Positions 40,034 through 51,440 of a stretch of 64,000 bases of DNA are shown here, in pieces. A program made the translations under genes and the position numbers. This DNA is from Rana temporaria (Eukaryota > Chordata > Amphibia > Anura > Ranidae): the NCBI RefSeq assembly GCF_905171775.1, contig NC_053491.1, positions 304,881,833 to 304,945,832 of the forward strand, given 5' to 3'. Positions within the stretch are counted from its first letter, which is position 1. Each line of letters opens with the position of its first letter. The notes below the pieces were generated by a model that was given only the letters and a program-made list of their open reading frames with translations, was not told where the DNA came from and ran no database searches.

Positions 40034-40470
40034 TAAACCAGGTGCTATAGATGACTTCATAAAAGATCTGCCTCTCCCATCCCTTTCTGACTCCCATAGG
40101 GAGGTAATGAATGGGGCTATCACTAATGTCTGCAATTAAATAGGCTTATGCTTCTAAGACCCCAAGTCCAGGTGGATTCTCCACCTCTTATTATAAGAAA
40201 TGTTACCAGGTAATAACGCCCCACAGGTCCCACTTGGGTGGGGACCTAAATAGAGCTAACATCTGTCTAATACTGAAGCCTGATAAAGATCACAGTCAGG
40301 TGACAAATTATTGCCCCATATAGCTTAATAATATGGATTTGAAATTATTAATGACAATTTAAGCTAATAGACGTAATACCTTTCTGGCAAAATACGTCAA
40401 TGTGGATCAAGTGGGCTTCATTCTGGGGCGGCAGACAACAGATCAGATCCATAGGGCCGTAGACATACTG
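40034..40470 (+). pseudogene. L1-like ORF2 relic, segment D (RT start)
   Basis: Broken frames give 'FIKDLPLPSLSDSHREVMN', 'ILKPDKDHSQVTNYCPI' (the RT motif around 'KPGKD' and 'YRPISL' in L1 families) and 'DQVGFILGRQTTDQIHRAVD' (the 'QVGFVPGRQ' block). It is cut at 40471 by another MITE. Confidence 0.85.
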
Positions 40471-41190
40471 GGCCATATTCTCAGAGAAGTTACGATGGAG
40501 TATCTCAGGATACTCCATCGTAACTCCCTTTTTTGGCCAGTGTATCTATGCTCCTGATTCTCAGAATAATTTTTGCATAGATACACTTAAGATCCGCCAT
40601 CTGTAAGTCACTTACACTGGCGGATCTTAAATGCAATGACGCCGGCCGCCGCTAGATGGCATTTACGTGAAGGAGTAATTTGCATATGCAAATGATCCTT
40701 CTACGCCGATTCCCGAACGAGTTCGCGTCGCGTAACTGTCGCTAACGTCGTTTGCGTAAGCGGAAACTTACCCCTGCTATATGAGGGGTAAGTTTCCGCA
40801 AGTCTCGCGTAGGCCATGTTACGGATGGCGTCGGGTCCCCGTCGTGTTTTTTCGTCGGATACGTTGTTTACGTAAGTCGTTCTTGAATACGACTTTACGT
40901 CAATGACGCACACGTCGGCGTCATTGACGTTTTCCGCCGAGAACTGGAGCATGCGCACTGGGCTTTTTGCAGCCCGGCGCATGCCCAGTTCTTATGCATC
41001 GGGGGCGCGCTTCATTTGAATAGAAGCCGCCCCCTTGGAGATCCGCCAGGCTACGCCGGGACACTTACACTCCGCTGTCCCAAGTTATGGAGCAAGTGGT
41101 TGGGGAATACAACACCTGCTCCAGTAAGTTGGGACAGCGGAGTGTAAGTGCCCTAAGCGAAGCAGGCGGAGATTCTTTCAGAATATGGCC
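40471..41190. mobile_element. Multi-hairpin MITE, 720 bp, Harbinger-like
   Basis: Ends 'ggccatattc' and 'gaatatggcc' are perfect inverted repeats and 3-bp CTG flanks occur at 40468-40470 and 41191-41193. L1 coding resumes across it ('AVDI' then 'LYLYFALTG'). The interior has at least four separate hairpins: 'gttacgatggagtatc', 'cggaaacttacccc' and its complement, 'ggagcatgcgcactggg', and 'acttacactccgctgtccca'. No coding capacity. Confidence 0.8.
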
Positions 41191-41482
41191 CTGTATCTTT
41201 ACTTTGCTCTAACTGGGATGGCTTAGGACCCAGACAGGGAATGTTGTTATCGTTGGACCTTCATAAGGCCCTCGATTCCCTCTCTTGGCCTTTTCTGTTC
41301 CACATTTTGAGGCAATGAAATCTTGGGCTCAAATTCCTCTCACTACTAAATGTACTGTACTCCACTCCCTCAGCTAACATTGTAGCTTTTGGCCACAAGG
41401 CGGACCTATTGCAAATTAGGACAGGAACCAGACAGGGCTGTCCCCTCTCACCACTCTTATGTATAATCGCTATAGAAACATT
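41191..41482 (+). pseudogene. L1-like ORF2 relic, segment E (RT core)
   Basis: Frames give 'LLSLDLHKALDSLSWPFLFH' (the first catalytic Asp region), 'LLQIRTGTRQGCPLSPLLC' (the GxRQGCPLSPLLF-type motif) and 'IIAIETL'. The L1 stops here and its 3' part is not found in the window. Confidence 0.85.
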
Positions 41483-41989
41483 GGGGCTGATTTACCAAAC
41501 CTTTACTCCATGACTCATGGAGTAAAAGCAGGAGTAACAGCCGTTTTGACATTTACTATTGAAATACGCTGCTAGTGCAGTGTATTTCAATAGTTACTAA
41601 AGTGCTCAGTGCGCCCAGGAGAGGGCGCATTGTGCGCCTGATAGACCTGGCGCACGGCACATTGAAATGTAAATATCGGGGATTCGGGCAGGAGATTATT
41701 AGGGGGGAGGTGGGGTGATGCAGGGGAAGTGTAGTGACATGTGTTTGGGGGGCCGAATTGAAAGTGAAAGTGTTTTTTGGAAACCGATCCGTACGCTTGC
41801 ACAGTGCGCCTGAACCTTGGGAGGTTAATTTTCATACTGGGCATGCGTACAGGGAAATTTCAGGGATTCCCGTGTGCCTTGTCAGTACGCTGAGAAAATC
41901 TTGGTAAATACCAAGCGGCGTACCCGTGATTGCGCTGCGTGACGCGGCGCACGGGAATCTCCAAGCGGTTTTCAGCCTGCGCTGACCAT
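41483..41989. mobile_element. Unclassified repeat starting 'ggggctgatttac'
   Basis: The L1 frame ends exactly where 'ggggctgatttaccaaacc' begins. Internal inverted symmetry ('actattgaaatacgctgc' and 'cagtgtatttcaatagt') supports a MITE. A mirror-image end 'gtaaatcagcccc' occurs at 54074-54086, but its outer flank is not L1, so it is probably a different copy. The right boundary is unclear because it runs into the palindrome family. Confidence 0.5.
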
Positions 41990-44880
41990 GAAGGGGAACT
42001 CCGCGCCAAATTTCAAACTTGAAATCGGTGCGGGTCCCCCTCCAGGGGTACATTAGGCTCTTAGGCTTGGTCTGGAACGTGAGGGGTTAAACCCACGCTG
42101 AAAACCAGCGTGGGGTCCCCCCCCAGATCCAAACCAAGCCCTCATCCCAAGCACGCAGTCTGGCCCGGACAGGAATGGGGGTGGGGACGAGCGAGCGCCC
42201 CCCCTCCTGAGCCGTACCAGACCGCATGCCCTCAACATGGGGGAGTGTGTGCTGTGGGGGAGGGGGGCACTGCCCCCCCACCCCACAGCACTCTTGTCCC
42301 CATGTCGATAGGGACAAGAGCCTCTTCCCGACAAACCTTGCCATTGGTTGTCGGGGTATGTGGGCGGGGGCTAATCGGAATCTGGCATTACGATCAGGCA
42401 TTTCCCCCCCCTGACAGGACCAGGATAAAGGGGAACTCTGTGCCAAATTTCAAACAAGAAACCGGCGTGGGTCCCCCTCCAGGGGTACATTAGGCTCTTC
42501 GGCTTGGTCCGGAACGTGAGGGGTTAAACCCACGCTGAAAACCAGCGTGGGGTCCCCCCCCAGATCCAAACCAAGCCCTCATCCCAAGCACGCAGTCTGG
42601 CCCGGACAGGAATGGGGGTGGGGACGAGCGAGCGCCCCCCCTCCTGAGCCGTACCAGACCGCATGCCCTCAACATGGGGGAGTGTGTGCTGTGGGGGAGG
42701 GGGGCACTGCCCCCCCACCCCACAGCACTCTTGTCCCCATGTCGATAGGGACAAGAGCCTCTTCCCGACAAACCTTGCCATTGGTTGTCGGGGTATGTGG
42801 GCGGGGGCTAATCGGAATCTGCGAGTCCCCTTTAATAAGGGGGCCCCCAGATGCCGGCCCCCCACCCTATGTGAATGAGTATGGGGTACATTGTACCCCT
42901 ACCCATTCACCTGGGGAAAATGTAAAGTTAAAAAACACACCACACAGAATAAAATAATTTATTAGTCAGCTCCGGGCCCCCCCCCCCTTTCTTATTTAGC
43001 TCTTTTTGAAGGGGGGGGATTTCTTCTCTCCCGATCTTCCGCCGGGACCCTGGGCTTCGGCGATTTCTGCCGGGGGAGGGCGCCATCCCTCGGTCCTCTC
43101 CGGAGCCTTCCGCCGGGGGCCCCCACCCATTTAAGCTCTTTTACATTAGGGGGGCATCCGGACTTCGGCGACTTCTGCCGGGGGATGGCGCCTATCCCCC
43201 GGTCTTTCCGGTGCCTTCCGCCAGGGCTCCGGTCTTGTTCCTCGTCTTCTGCCGGGGGTGCGCCAACTCCCCGTCTTTTCTCTGCTGTCTTCCCTCTTCT
43301 GCCTCTCTCCTCCAGGGGACAGGGCTTTCTTTCTGCTTATTTCTTCTCTGTTCCATCTTCTGCCTGTCTCCCCCACGGAGCCAGGGCTTTCTTCTCTGTT
43401 CCCTCTTCTGCCTGTCTCCCCTGCGGAGCCAGGGCTTTCTTTCTGCTTTCTTTCCTGTTCCCTCTTCTGCCTGGCTGCTCCGGGAGCTCAGGGCTTGTCT
43501 CCGCTGTGTTCTTCCTTCTCTTCCATTCGATGTTGACACGACGAGGTTCCGCACTGACATGCCGTGTGAGCGGCGGGCATCGACTTATTCCCTGGGCATG
43601 ATGGGAATGTGATGTCACATGGGTTGAGGTCACATGGTGGCATTGCCCTATATAAGTCGATGCCCGCCGCTCAGACGGCATTCCAGCGCGGGACCTCGTC
43701 GTGTCAACATCGAATGGAAGAGAAGGGAGAACACAGCGGAGACAAGCCCTGAGCTCCCGGAGGAGCCAGGCAGAAGCGGAAGGCACCGCAGAAGCCCGGA
43801 GGGTGGCGCCCTCCGGCGGAAAGCGACGAAGCCCGGAGCCCTCCCCCATAGGCAAGGAGGAGCCTCTTGGTGAAGGGGGCTCTGGCAGAAAACAGCATGG
43901 GGGGGCTACAGCACCCCCCTGGCAGAAATCGACGAAGCCCGGAGCCCTCCCCCATAGGCAAGGAGCCTCATGGTGAAGGGGGCTCCAGCAGAAAACGGCG
44001 TAGAAGACGGGGGGGTAGGTGCACCCCCCCGCAGAAACCGACGAAGCCCGGGACCCTCCCCCATAAGCAAGGAGCTTCATGGTGAAGGGGGTCCCGGCGG
44101 AAGACGGCGCAGAAGAGGGGGGTAGGTGCACCCCCCCAGAAACCGACGAAGCCCGGGACCCTCCCCCATAAGCAAGGAGCTTCATGGTGAAGGGGGTCCC
44201 GGCGGAAGACATCGAAGCCCGGGGCCTAATGGGGTGGTGGTGGGGGGCCCCGGCAGAAGACCCCCAGCTGACTAATAAATTTATTTTTAAATGTGTGTGG
44301 TGTATTATTTTTTTACATTTTTTTCCCCAGGTGAATGGGTAGGGGTACAATGTACCCCATACTCATTCACATAGAGTGGGGGGCCGGAATCTGGGGGCCA
44401 CCTTATTAAAGGGGGCTCTCAGATTCTGATAAGCCCCCCGCCCGCATACCCCGACAGCCAACGGCCAGGGTTGTCGGGAAGAGGCTCTTGTCCCTATCGA
44501 CATGGGGACAAGAGTGCTGTGGTGTGGGGGGGCAGTGCCCCCCTCCCCCACAGCACACACTCCCCCATGTTGAGGGCATGTGGTCTGGTACGGCTCAGGA
44601 GGGGGGGGGGGCGCTCGCTCGTCCCCACCCCCATTCCTGTCCGGGCCAGACTGCTTGCCTGGGATGAGGGCTTGGTCTGGATCTGGGGGGGGACCCCACG
44701 CTGGTTTTCAGCGTGGGTTTAACCCCTCACGTTCCGGACCAAGCCGAAGAGCCTAATGTACCCCTGGAGGGGGACCCACGCCGGTTTCTTGTTCGAAATT
44801 TGGCACAGAGTTCCCCTTTATCCTGGTCCTGTCAGGGGGGGGAAATGCCTGATCGTCTGTTCATACAATGTATGAACAGC
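41990..44880. repeat. Giant palindrome I
   Basis: The sequence at about 42426-42960 is repeated as its reverse complement at about 44270-44830, with motifs 'ggggtacattaggctctt', 'aacccacgctgaaaaccagc', 'catgccctcaacatggggg' and 'ggggtacattgtacccc'. The interior arms continue the symmetry ('tccattcgatgttgacacga' and 'tcgtgtcaacatcgaatgga') toward a centre near 43.6 kb. The left arm has an extra tandem copy (41990-42425). The central part is C/T- and GC-rich. Open frames on both strands mirror each other and are not convincing genes. Confidence 0.9.
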
Positions 44881-45560
44881 GATCTGTCATTTCCCCTAGT
44901 CAGTCCCACCCCCCTTATAGTTAGAACCCACCCAGGGAACATAATTAACCCCTTCCTCGCCCCTAGTGTTAACCCCTTTCCTTGCCAGTGACATTTTCAT
45001 AGTAAGAAATGCATTTTTAGAACATTGGTCACTAGAAAAATGCCAATGGTCCCAAAAATGTGTCTGCCATAATGTCGCAGTACCGATAAAAATCGCTGAT
45101 CGCCGCCATTACTAGTAAAAAAAATATAATAAAAAAGCCATAAAACTAAACACTATTTTGTAGACGCTATAACTTTTGCGCAAACCAATCAAACGCTTAT
45201 TGTGATTTTTTGGAACCAAAAATATGTCGAAGAATACGTATCGGCCTAAACTGAGGGAAAAAATTATTATTTTTAGATAATTTTGGGGATATTTATTATA
45301 GCAAACAGTAAAAAATGATTTTTTTTGGTTAAAAAAAAATGTCGCTCTATTTTGGTTTATAGCAAAAAAAAAAAAAAAAAGCAGAGGTGATCAAATACCA
45401 CCAAAAAAAATAATCTATTTGTGGGAAAAAAAAGCACCACAATTTGGATTGGGAACCACGTCGCACGACCGCGCAATTGTCAGTTAAAACGACGCAGTGC
45501 CGAATCACAAAAACTGGCCCGGTCATTGACCAGTAATATGGTCTGGGGCTCAAGTGGTTA
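44881..45560 (-). mobile_element. TTAA-type repeat ending 'ggctcaagtggttaa'
   Basis: Read on the minus strand it begins TTAA then 'ccacttgagcccc' (45559 downward). It matches the left part of the element at 60315-61240: 'aatcgctgatcgccgccatt', 'aacgcttattgtgatttttt', 'cggcctaaactgagg', 'gtgatcaaataccacc' and 'gtcgcacgaccgcgcaattg'. No opposite end is identified because it merges with palindrome I. No coding signal. Confidence 0.65.
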
Positions 45561-46400
45561 AAAATTAACAAAACACTAAAGTTAGCCCAATTTTTGGTGA
45601 TAATGTGAAAGATGATGTTACACTGAGTAAATAGATACCTAACATGTCACGCTTTAATATTGCAAACACTCATGGAATGGCGCCAAACTTCAGTACTTTA
45701 AAATCCCCATAGGCGACCTTTTTTTTTTCAGGTTACCAGTTTATAGCTACAAAGAAGGTCTAGTGCTAAAAGTATTGCTCTCGCTCTAATGCACGCGTCA
45801 ATACCTCACATGTGTGGTTTGAACGATGTTTACATATGTGGGCGGGACTTAAAAAAAAAAGCTCTCATGCCATTGCAGCTTTGTTCCTACATGTGTGATG
45901 AACTGAGTCTGCTCAGACACTTAGAAAAAAATGTCCTTTCTTTTTAAAAGGTGAAAATCACTTGGATGCTCATAGAGCTTGGTTGGGTTATTACCAGGTG
46001 TAAGCACTTACAAGCTCACCCAAACTAGAGACTGAAATTTGTTCATGTGATTTCAATTGCTTCATTACTAGCACATGTTATAAAAAGCGTGGATCGATCA
46101 GTCTTCAGCTGCCCTCATAGGGGCAGGCAGGAATGCTGTTGCTAAACAGAAATGTGGGTTGGAGCATGTTTATTTTTATTTTGCCAATGTTTTTCTGTTT
46201 ATTTTTAAATGATGTTCACTTTGATGTATTTGTCTCTGCTGCCTTATTTTGATAAAAATTTCTGAAGATGTTGGGATGGTTAACCTATGTTTATTTTGAT
46301 TTTTGAAATGTATTTTTGTTTGTGTGTTTGTTTGTCTTTTTTTGCTTTCCTTGTTTTGTTGACCAATAAAAATTACTTTAAAATTTTGAAAGTTTTGTTT
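45561..46400. repeat. Dispersed repeat fragment, then AT-rich sequence
   Basis: 45560-45850 is a reverse-orientation relative of 24340-24420 and 51000-51200 (motifs 'gataatgtgaaagatgatgt', 'atggcgccaaacttc', 'cacatgtgtggtttgaac'). From about 45860 the sequence is unrecognised and AT-rich and ends near 'ccaataaaaattac', a possible poly(A) signal of some retroelement. No gene. Confidence 0.5.
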
Positions 46401-46860
46401 TGTTACTTTTTCATGCTACATATTTTGACAGCTGCAGCTGAAATAGGTTTGGGCCTAACAAATTAGGTGTGATTTTTGTCTGGTGTGTAATCATGAAATG
46501 TTTGCCATTTTTATTCTCCATGAATTTAAAGACAAAGTGGTAAGTATTTTCTTTTTACTGCAGTGGTCCTCAGCCCTCAAGTACCCCCGACAGGACATGT
46601 TTTGTGGATTTCTCTTATCAAGAATTGCTGTCCAGACTGTCTTTTAAAGCACATGTGCAAGATGAAGGAAAACCTGCAAACATGGCCTGTTGGGGGGGGG
46701 CTATTGGTGGACAGGCTTGAAGTGCTGATTTACAGCACTGTGCTTAAATCTAGCGCAAGGCAATCCTATTCTAATTGTGGGTGTTTGAGGGAAGCCAAGT
46801 GAGTGTTAGAACCCCTGCTTGTGTTTTTTTTGGGTTGAGCTTTGTGTCCCTTTTCTTAAA
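46401..46860. other. Unrecognised interval, possible hAT MITE fragment
   Basis: A segment starting 'cagtggtcctcagccctcaa' at about 46562 has the CAG start of some hAT MITEs, but no matching end is found. No coding signal. Confidence 0.3.
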
Positions 46861-47480
46861 ATTGGCTTCACTTCCTGTCACACAGCTGAACAGGAAGTGA
46901 GGTTAAAACCCTACCAGTGTCTTTTCTTGGGGACACAGGTCAATCTAACTAGTGTCCCCATTAAGCAAATTGCACTCCAGCACTGCTGTGTACACCACAA
47001 ATCATGGTTCTTCAAACTACGGCCCTCCAGTTGTTTAGGAACTACAATTCCCATCATGCCTAGTCATGTCTGTGAATGTCAGTGCATTACAAGGCCTCAT
47101 GGGATGTGTAGTTCTACAACAGCTGGAGGGCCGTAGTTTGAGGATCCCTGCCCCAAATTATTATTTAGTTTGGGGTTTAGTAAAGGCAAAGCCACTCTGC
47201 AGTACAAGCATAGTTGCTGAAAATCAGAGAGGAAGCACTGATGGTTTTAACATCCAATCCTGTAGAAGCAAAGTTGTTTTCTTCCTTGCTTGTCCACTTG
47301 TAGTGCAAAGTGGATTTGCCTTTAGTAAATGGACCCCAAAGTCCAAGATCCCTAATAATTTGGGGTGTACACAGCAAAATGCTAGAGTGCAATTTACATA
47401 ATGGGAAACTATTTAGATTGATCTCTGTGTCCCCAAGAAAAGATATTAGTAAGGATTTACCCTCACTGAATTTGAATTAG
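46861..47480. repeat. Palindromic repeat with a nested hAT MITE
   Basis: 'tcttttcttggggacacag' at about 46919-46938 is the reverse complement of 47425-47443. 'ccccaaattatta' and 'tttagtaaaggcaaagccac' around 47153-47205 mirror 47295-47370. The centre is near 47.25 kb. The hAT MITE at 47003-47150 interrupts the left arm. No coding capacity. Confidence 0.8.
47003..47150. mobile_element. hAT-type MITE, 148 bp
   Basis: Inverted ends 'caaactacggccctccag' and 'ctggagggccgtagtttg' lie inside 'catggttctt' and its imperfect partner. Flanking 8-mers CCACAAAT (46995-47002) and CCCCAAAT (47151-47158) differ by one base, fitting the 8-bp duplication of hAT elements. The interior has 'cattacaaggcctcatggga' and is palindromic. 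Confidence 0.85.
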
Positions 47481-47622
47481 AAAGGATGAAGACACCTCAC
47501 AAATGCAGGTGCAGACATCCCCAAAAAATGAGCAGATAAATACAAAAATATTAATTTGCAAATAAGTATTAACATTGGGTGGTGTTTGTGGGTGGCCCTA
47601 ACACACACATTCATACATATTA
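47481..47622. other. Short unrecognised spacer
   Basis: No feature apart from the ATATTA at 47617-47622 that is repeated after the next element. Confidence 0.4.
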
Positions 47623-48141
47623 CATACTTGCCAACTGTCCCGTTTTTAAAGGGACAGTCCCGTCAAATAGGACCTAGTCCCAGCTAATTTAGCCTGCCGG
47701 GACTTGTCCCGGCTAGTGGGGAAGGCAGGTGCGGCTTCTGGGTCTCAGCAGGGACCTGAGCCTGCGGTGTGTGTTTGGGATGCAAAGCTCCTTTCTGTTC
47801 CCTCCCTCCTTCCAGTCTCGTGCTGTGCGGGGTCCTTGTTATCTATGACTCAGCCTCCCCCTCCAATCAGCAGCGCGGTGTGCTGTGAGACCTTGGAGGC
47901 GGAGCTCACTGTAGCTCCTGTCGGCTGGCCAGAGGAAGGGAGGAGGTGAGTGAGCTGAACTTTTCTGTGGGAAGTTTCCTAGGGTGGATAGAAGTTACAC
48001 ACTTTCAAGGAGATTTTTTCTTAGGAGAAGACTCGGGGGAGATAGTGAGTTTGAGTGTGGGGGAGGGGGGCAGGGTGAGGTCTGCAGCCCAAACACATTT
48101 TGTCAAATCACTTCTAAGCATGAACAGTCTGTGCAAACATC

Positions 48142-48356
48142 ATCCAATCCAATTGCTCAGACTAGATAATGTGGAGTCATTTATAGCCATTCATGTAACC
48201 TGTGTGTGTATGTGGTGAGTTCACACTTCTCATTGCACAGACTCAGAACCTGTATACATGTACAAGCAGAAGTGTGAACTCACCACATACACACACAGGT
48301 TACATGAATGGCTACAAATGACTCCACATTATCTAGTCTTGAGCAATTGGATTGGA
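48142..48356. repeat. Long hairpin, 89-bp arms and 37-bp loop
   Basis: Arm 48142-48230 contains 'atccaatccaattgctcag' and 'tggtgagttcacacttct'. Arm 48268-48356 is its reverse complement with only a few differences. The near-perfect pairing over 89 bp suggests recent origin or selection for the fold. Confidence 0.93.
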
Positions 48357-48715
48357 TACAGAGTGCTATAAACTGGATTACATAGATCTGTACTTACATC
48401 TAGTACTGTTGTATGATTCATTGTTTTTAGTGGATGAGTTTTTTTTTTATATATATATATACATCGCTATCTGACCACTTCTCAGTCCCCCTCTCCTGTA
48501 CATACTCCCCCCAGCTTGCATCACCCCCAGATCACATCATACAGACATCACTCCAAGCTGCTTCCTACCCCCCCCCCCCCAGCTGAGGGACATCATTCCA
48601 TGGTCACTTTCCTTCCCTTATCTTCCCAGCATCACTTCCTGATTACCCCATAGACACCACAAGAAATCCCTCCCCATACTGCCACCGCCATACCCTCCAA
48701 CCTCCTCTCCTGTAC

Positions 48716-49967
48716 TAACTGTGCCCATCATACCCTCTGCACTCCTCCTCTCCTGTACATACTGCCCCAGCATACCCTCTGCACTCCTCCTCCTTCTCTC
48801 CTGTACATACTGCCCCATCATACCCTCTGCACTCCTCCTCTCCTGTACATACTGCCCCAGCATACCCTCTGCACTCCTCCTCCTCTCCTGTACATACTGC
48901 CCCATCATACCCTCTGCACTCCTCCTCCTCTCCTGTACATACTGCCCCCATCATACCCTCTGCACTCCTCCTCCTCCTCCTCTCCTGTACATAGTGCCCC
49001 AGCATACCCTCTTCACTCCTCCTCCTCTCCTGTACATACTGCCCCATCATACCCTCTGCACTCCTCCTCCTCTCCTGTACACACTGCCCCCATCATACCC
49101 TCTGCACTCCTCCTCCTCTCCTGTACACACTGCCCCCATCATACCCTCTGCACTCCTCCTCCTCCTCTCCTGTACATAGTGCCCCCAGCATACCCTCTGC
49201 ACTCCTCCTCCTCCTCTCCTGTACATACTGCCCCCATCATACCCTCTGCACTCCTCCTCCTCTCCTGTACATACTGGCCCCATCATACCCTCTGCACTCC
49301 TCCTCCTCTCCTGTACACACTGCCCCCATCATACCCTCTGCACTCCTCCTCCTCTCCTGTACACACTGCCCCCATCATACCCTCTGCACTCCTCCTCCTC
49401 TCCTGTACACACTGCCCCCATCATACCCTCTGCACTCCTCCTCCTCTCCTGTACATACTGCCCCCATCATACCCTCTGCACTCCTCCTCCTCTCCTGTAC
49501 ATACTGCCCCCATCATACCCTCTGCACTCCTCCTCCTCTCCTGTACATACTGCCCCCATCATACCCTCTGCACTCCTCCTCCTCTCCTGTACATACTGCC
49601 CCCATCATACCCTCTGCACTCCTCCTCCTCTCCTGTACATACTGCCCCCATCATACCCTCTGCACTCCTCCTCCTCTCCTGTACATACTGCCCCCATCAT
49701 ACCCTCTGCACTCCTCCTCCTCTCCTGTACATACTGCCCCCATCATACCCTCTGCACTCCTCCTCCTCTCCTGTACATACTGCCCCCATCATACCCTCTG
49801 CACTCCTCCTCCTCTCCTGTACATACTGCCCCCATCATACCCTCTGCACTCCTCCTCCTCTCCTGTACATACTGCCCCCATCATACCCTCTGCACTCCTC
49901 CTCCTCTCCTGTACATACTGCCCCCATCATACCCTCTGCACTCCTCCTCCTCTCCTGTACATACTGC
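48716..49967. repeat. Minisatellite, 46-bp unit, about 27 copies
   Basis: The unit is 'ccccatcataccctctgcac' plus 'tcctcctcctctcctgtacatactg'-type sequence in the C/T strand, with 43-bp and 49-bp variants differing in the number of 'cctc' triplets. The right half is almost invariant. It lies inside the 47623-50064 element. Open frames are spurious. Confidence 0.97.
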
Positions 49968-50070
49968 GGAGTGGGTGGAGCTTCGGGGAAGTGAGTGTGG
50001 TAATTAATTAATAGCTGTGCTGCAAAGTGTCCCTGTAATTTTTTTTCAAATGTTGGCAACTATGATATTA

Positions 50071-50512
50071 GCAATGCTGTATCCTGGCCTATTGGCATGG
50101 TTATATTTTCTTAGGCCTCTCAATAAAACTCTCTGACATTTGTGCTTAAACTAGAACTATAATCAACACTTTTTATTTTCTTTAATTTTGGATAGAGTGA
50201 GGGAGGGTTATAGGCCCTGTTAGTTTATTTTGTATTATCTGTGTCCAATTGGGGAGATTTGCCTTCACTTCCTGCCCCATAGCCAAACAGGAAGTGAGAG
50301 AAAAACTATGCAAATTAAGGGAATCCAGTAACCCCCTCCCCCCCAGAACTAGTATGTGTGTGTGTGTCCTGAAAATTCCTGGGCAGGTCATACAAAAACA
50401 GGGTGTGGCCTTGACAGGAAGGGGTGGGTCATTTTTCTATTAGGAGGTGCAGAAATGTAGTCAGGCCTAGGGCAGCACAAATCCTAAATATACTACTGCA
50501 TATTAGGGCTTA
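50071..50512. other. Unrecognised interval
   Basis: 'cacttcctg' and 'caggaagtgag' around 50265-50298 form a small palindrome also seen at 46870-46900, pointing to the same dispersed repeat family. No gene. Confidence 0.4.
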
Positions 50513-50665
50513 TTTATATCGGATCCGATTTACAGCGTGTTTTTATAGTGTGGGAGGAAACCCACGCAGGCACAGGGAGAACATGCAAACTCCAGGCAGA
50601 TGAAGTCACGGGCGGGATTCGAACCAGCGACCCTTTTGCTGCTAGGTCAACATGATTGCAGCTGA
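50513..50665 (-). mobile_element. SINE-like dispersed repeat with a B-box-like motif
   Basis: On the minus strand 'ggttcgaatcccgcc' matches an RNA polymerase III B box. It is followed by 'tggagtttgcatgttctccc', 'tgcgtgggtttcctcccaca', a block I recognise as widespread in vertebrate genomes. A convincing A box and poly(A) tail are not seen. It is not a functional tRNA gene. Confidence 0.45.
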
Positions 50666-50689
50666 AAGCATGAGATCTTTTTTTTTTTC

Positions 50690-51440
50690 CAATACCATGC
50701 TTTCCAGCCTTATTGACCCCGCCTCTCTCCATAAAGAGGACCTGTCACACACTAGTCCTATTACAAGGGATGTTTACATTCCTTGTAATAGGAAGAAAAG
50801 TGATCCAAAATAAAAAAAAGTGACATAAAAGAGCATGAAGAAAAATATGAGGTAAAAAATAATAAAAAAATAAATAAAACGCCCCTGTCCCTAGAAGCTC
50901 GCACTCAGAAGCGAATATGCATGTAAGTCCCGCCCACATATGTAAACACCATTCAAACCACACATGTGAGGTATTGACGCGTGCGTTAGAGCGAGAGCAA
51001 TAATTCTAGCCCTCTGTAACTCTGAACTGGTCACCTGTAAAAAAAAATCAAGCATTGCCTATGGATATTTTTATGTCCCGAAGTTTGGCGCCATTCCATG
51101 AGTGTGTGCAATATTAAAGCGTGACAAGTTGGTATCTATTTACTCAGTGTAACATCATCTTTCACATTATCCATAAAAATTGGGCTAACTTTAGTGTTTT
51201 GTTATTTTTTAATTCATGAACCGTGTTTTTTTTTTGGGCCAAAAAAAAAGGCGTTATAAAAATTATTGCGCAAATACCGTTGGAAATCAAATAAAAAAAT
51301 GACCGCCACTTTATTCCCTAGGGTGTCTGCTAAAAAATGATATATAATGTTTGGGGGTCCTGAGTAATTTCCCAGGAACAAAATATAATTTTTACATGAA
51401 GGAGAGAAGTGCCAGAATAGGCGCGGTATGGAAGTGGTTA
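50690..51440. mobile_element. TTAA-type dispersed repeat, right end
   Basis: This is collinear with 23945-24740: 'aaagaggacctgtcac', 'cattccttgtaatagga', 'aagtttggcgccattcca', 'catcatctttcacattat'. It ends 'gaagtgg' followed by TTAA at 51438-51441. The left end is missing. No coding signal. Confidence 0.65.

Larger units (their letters stand above)
47623..50064. mobile_element. TIR element of 2442 bp holding a hairpin and a minisatellite
   Basis: Ends 'catacttgccaac' and the complement of 'catagttgccaac' match at 12 of 13. ATATTA flanks both sides (47617-47622 and 50065-50070). The content is a short GC-rich 5' part, a large hairpin (48142-48356), and a 46-bp minisatellite (48716-49967). No transposase is present, so it is non-autonomous. 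The superfamily is unclear; a 6-bp flank may be part of a longer, degraded duplication. Confidence 0.7.

Noticed and set aside
43192..44350. A 337-codon minus-strand frame
   Set aside because: It repeats 'GGGSRA'-like segments read from tandem GC-rich blocks. No recognised family and no codon signal.
42053..44722. Paired open frames on both strands around 42-45 kb
   Set aside because: They mirror one another because of the giant palindrome and show no known domain.
50600..50660. tRNA gene on the minus strand
   Set aside because: Only a B-box-like 'ggttcgaatcc' is present. No cloverleaf or A box fits; it is part of a dispersed repeat.
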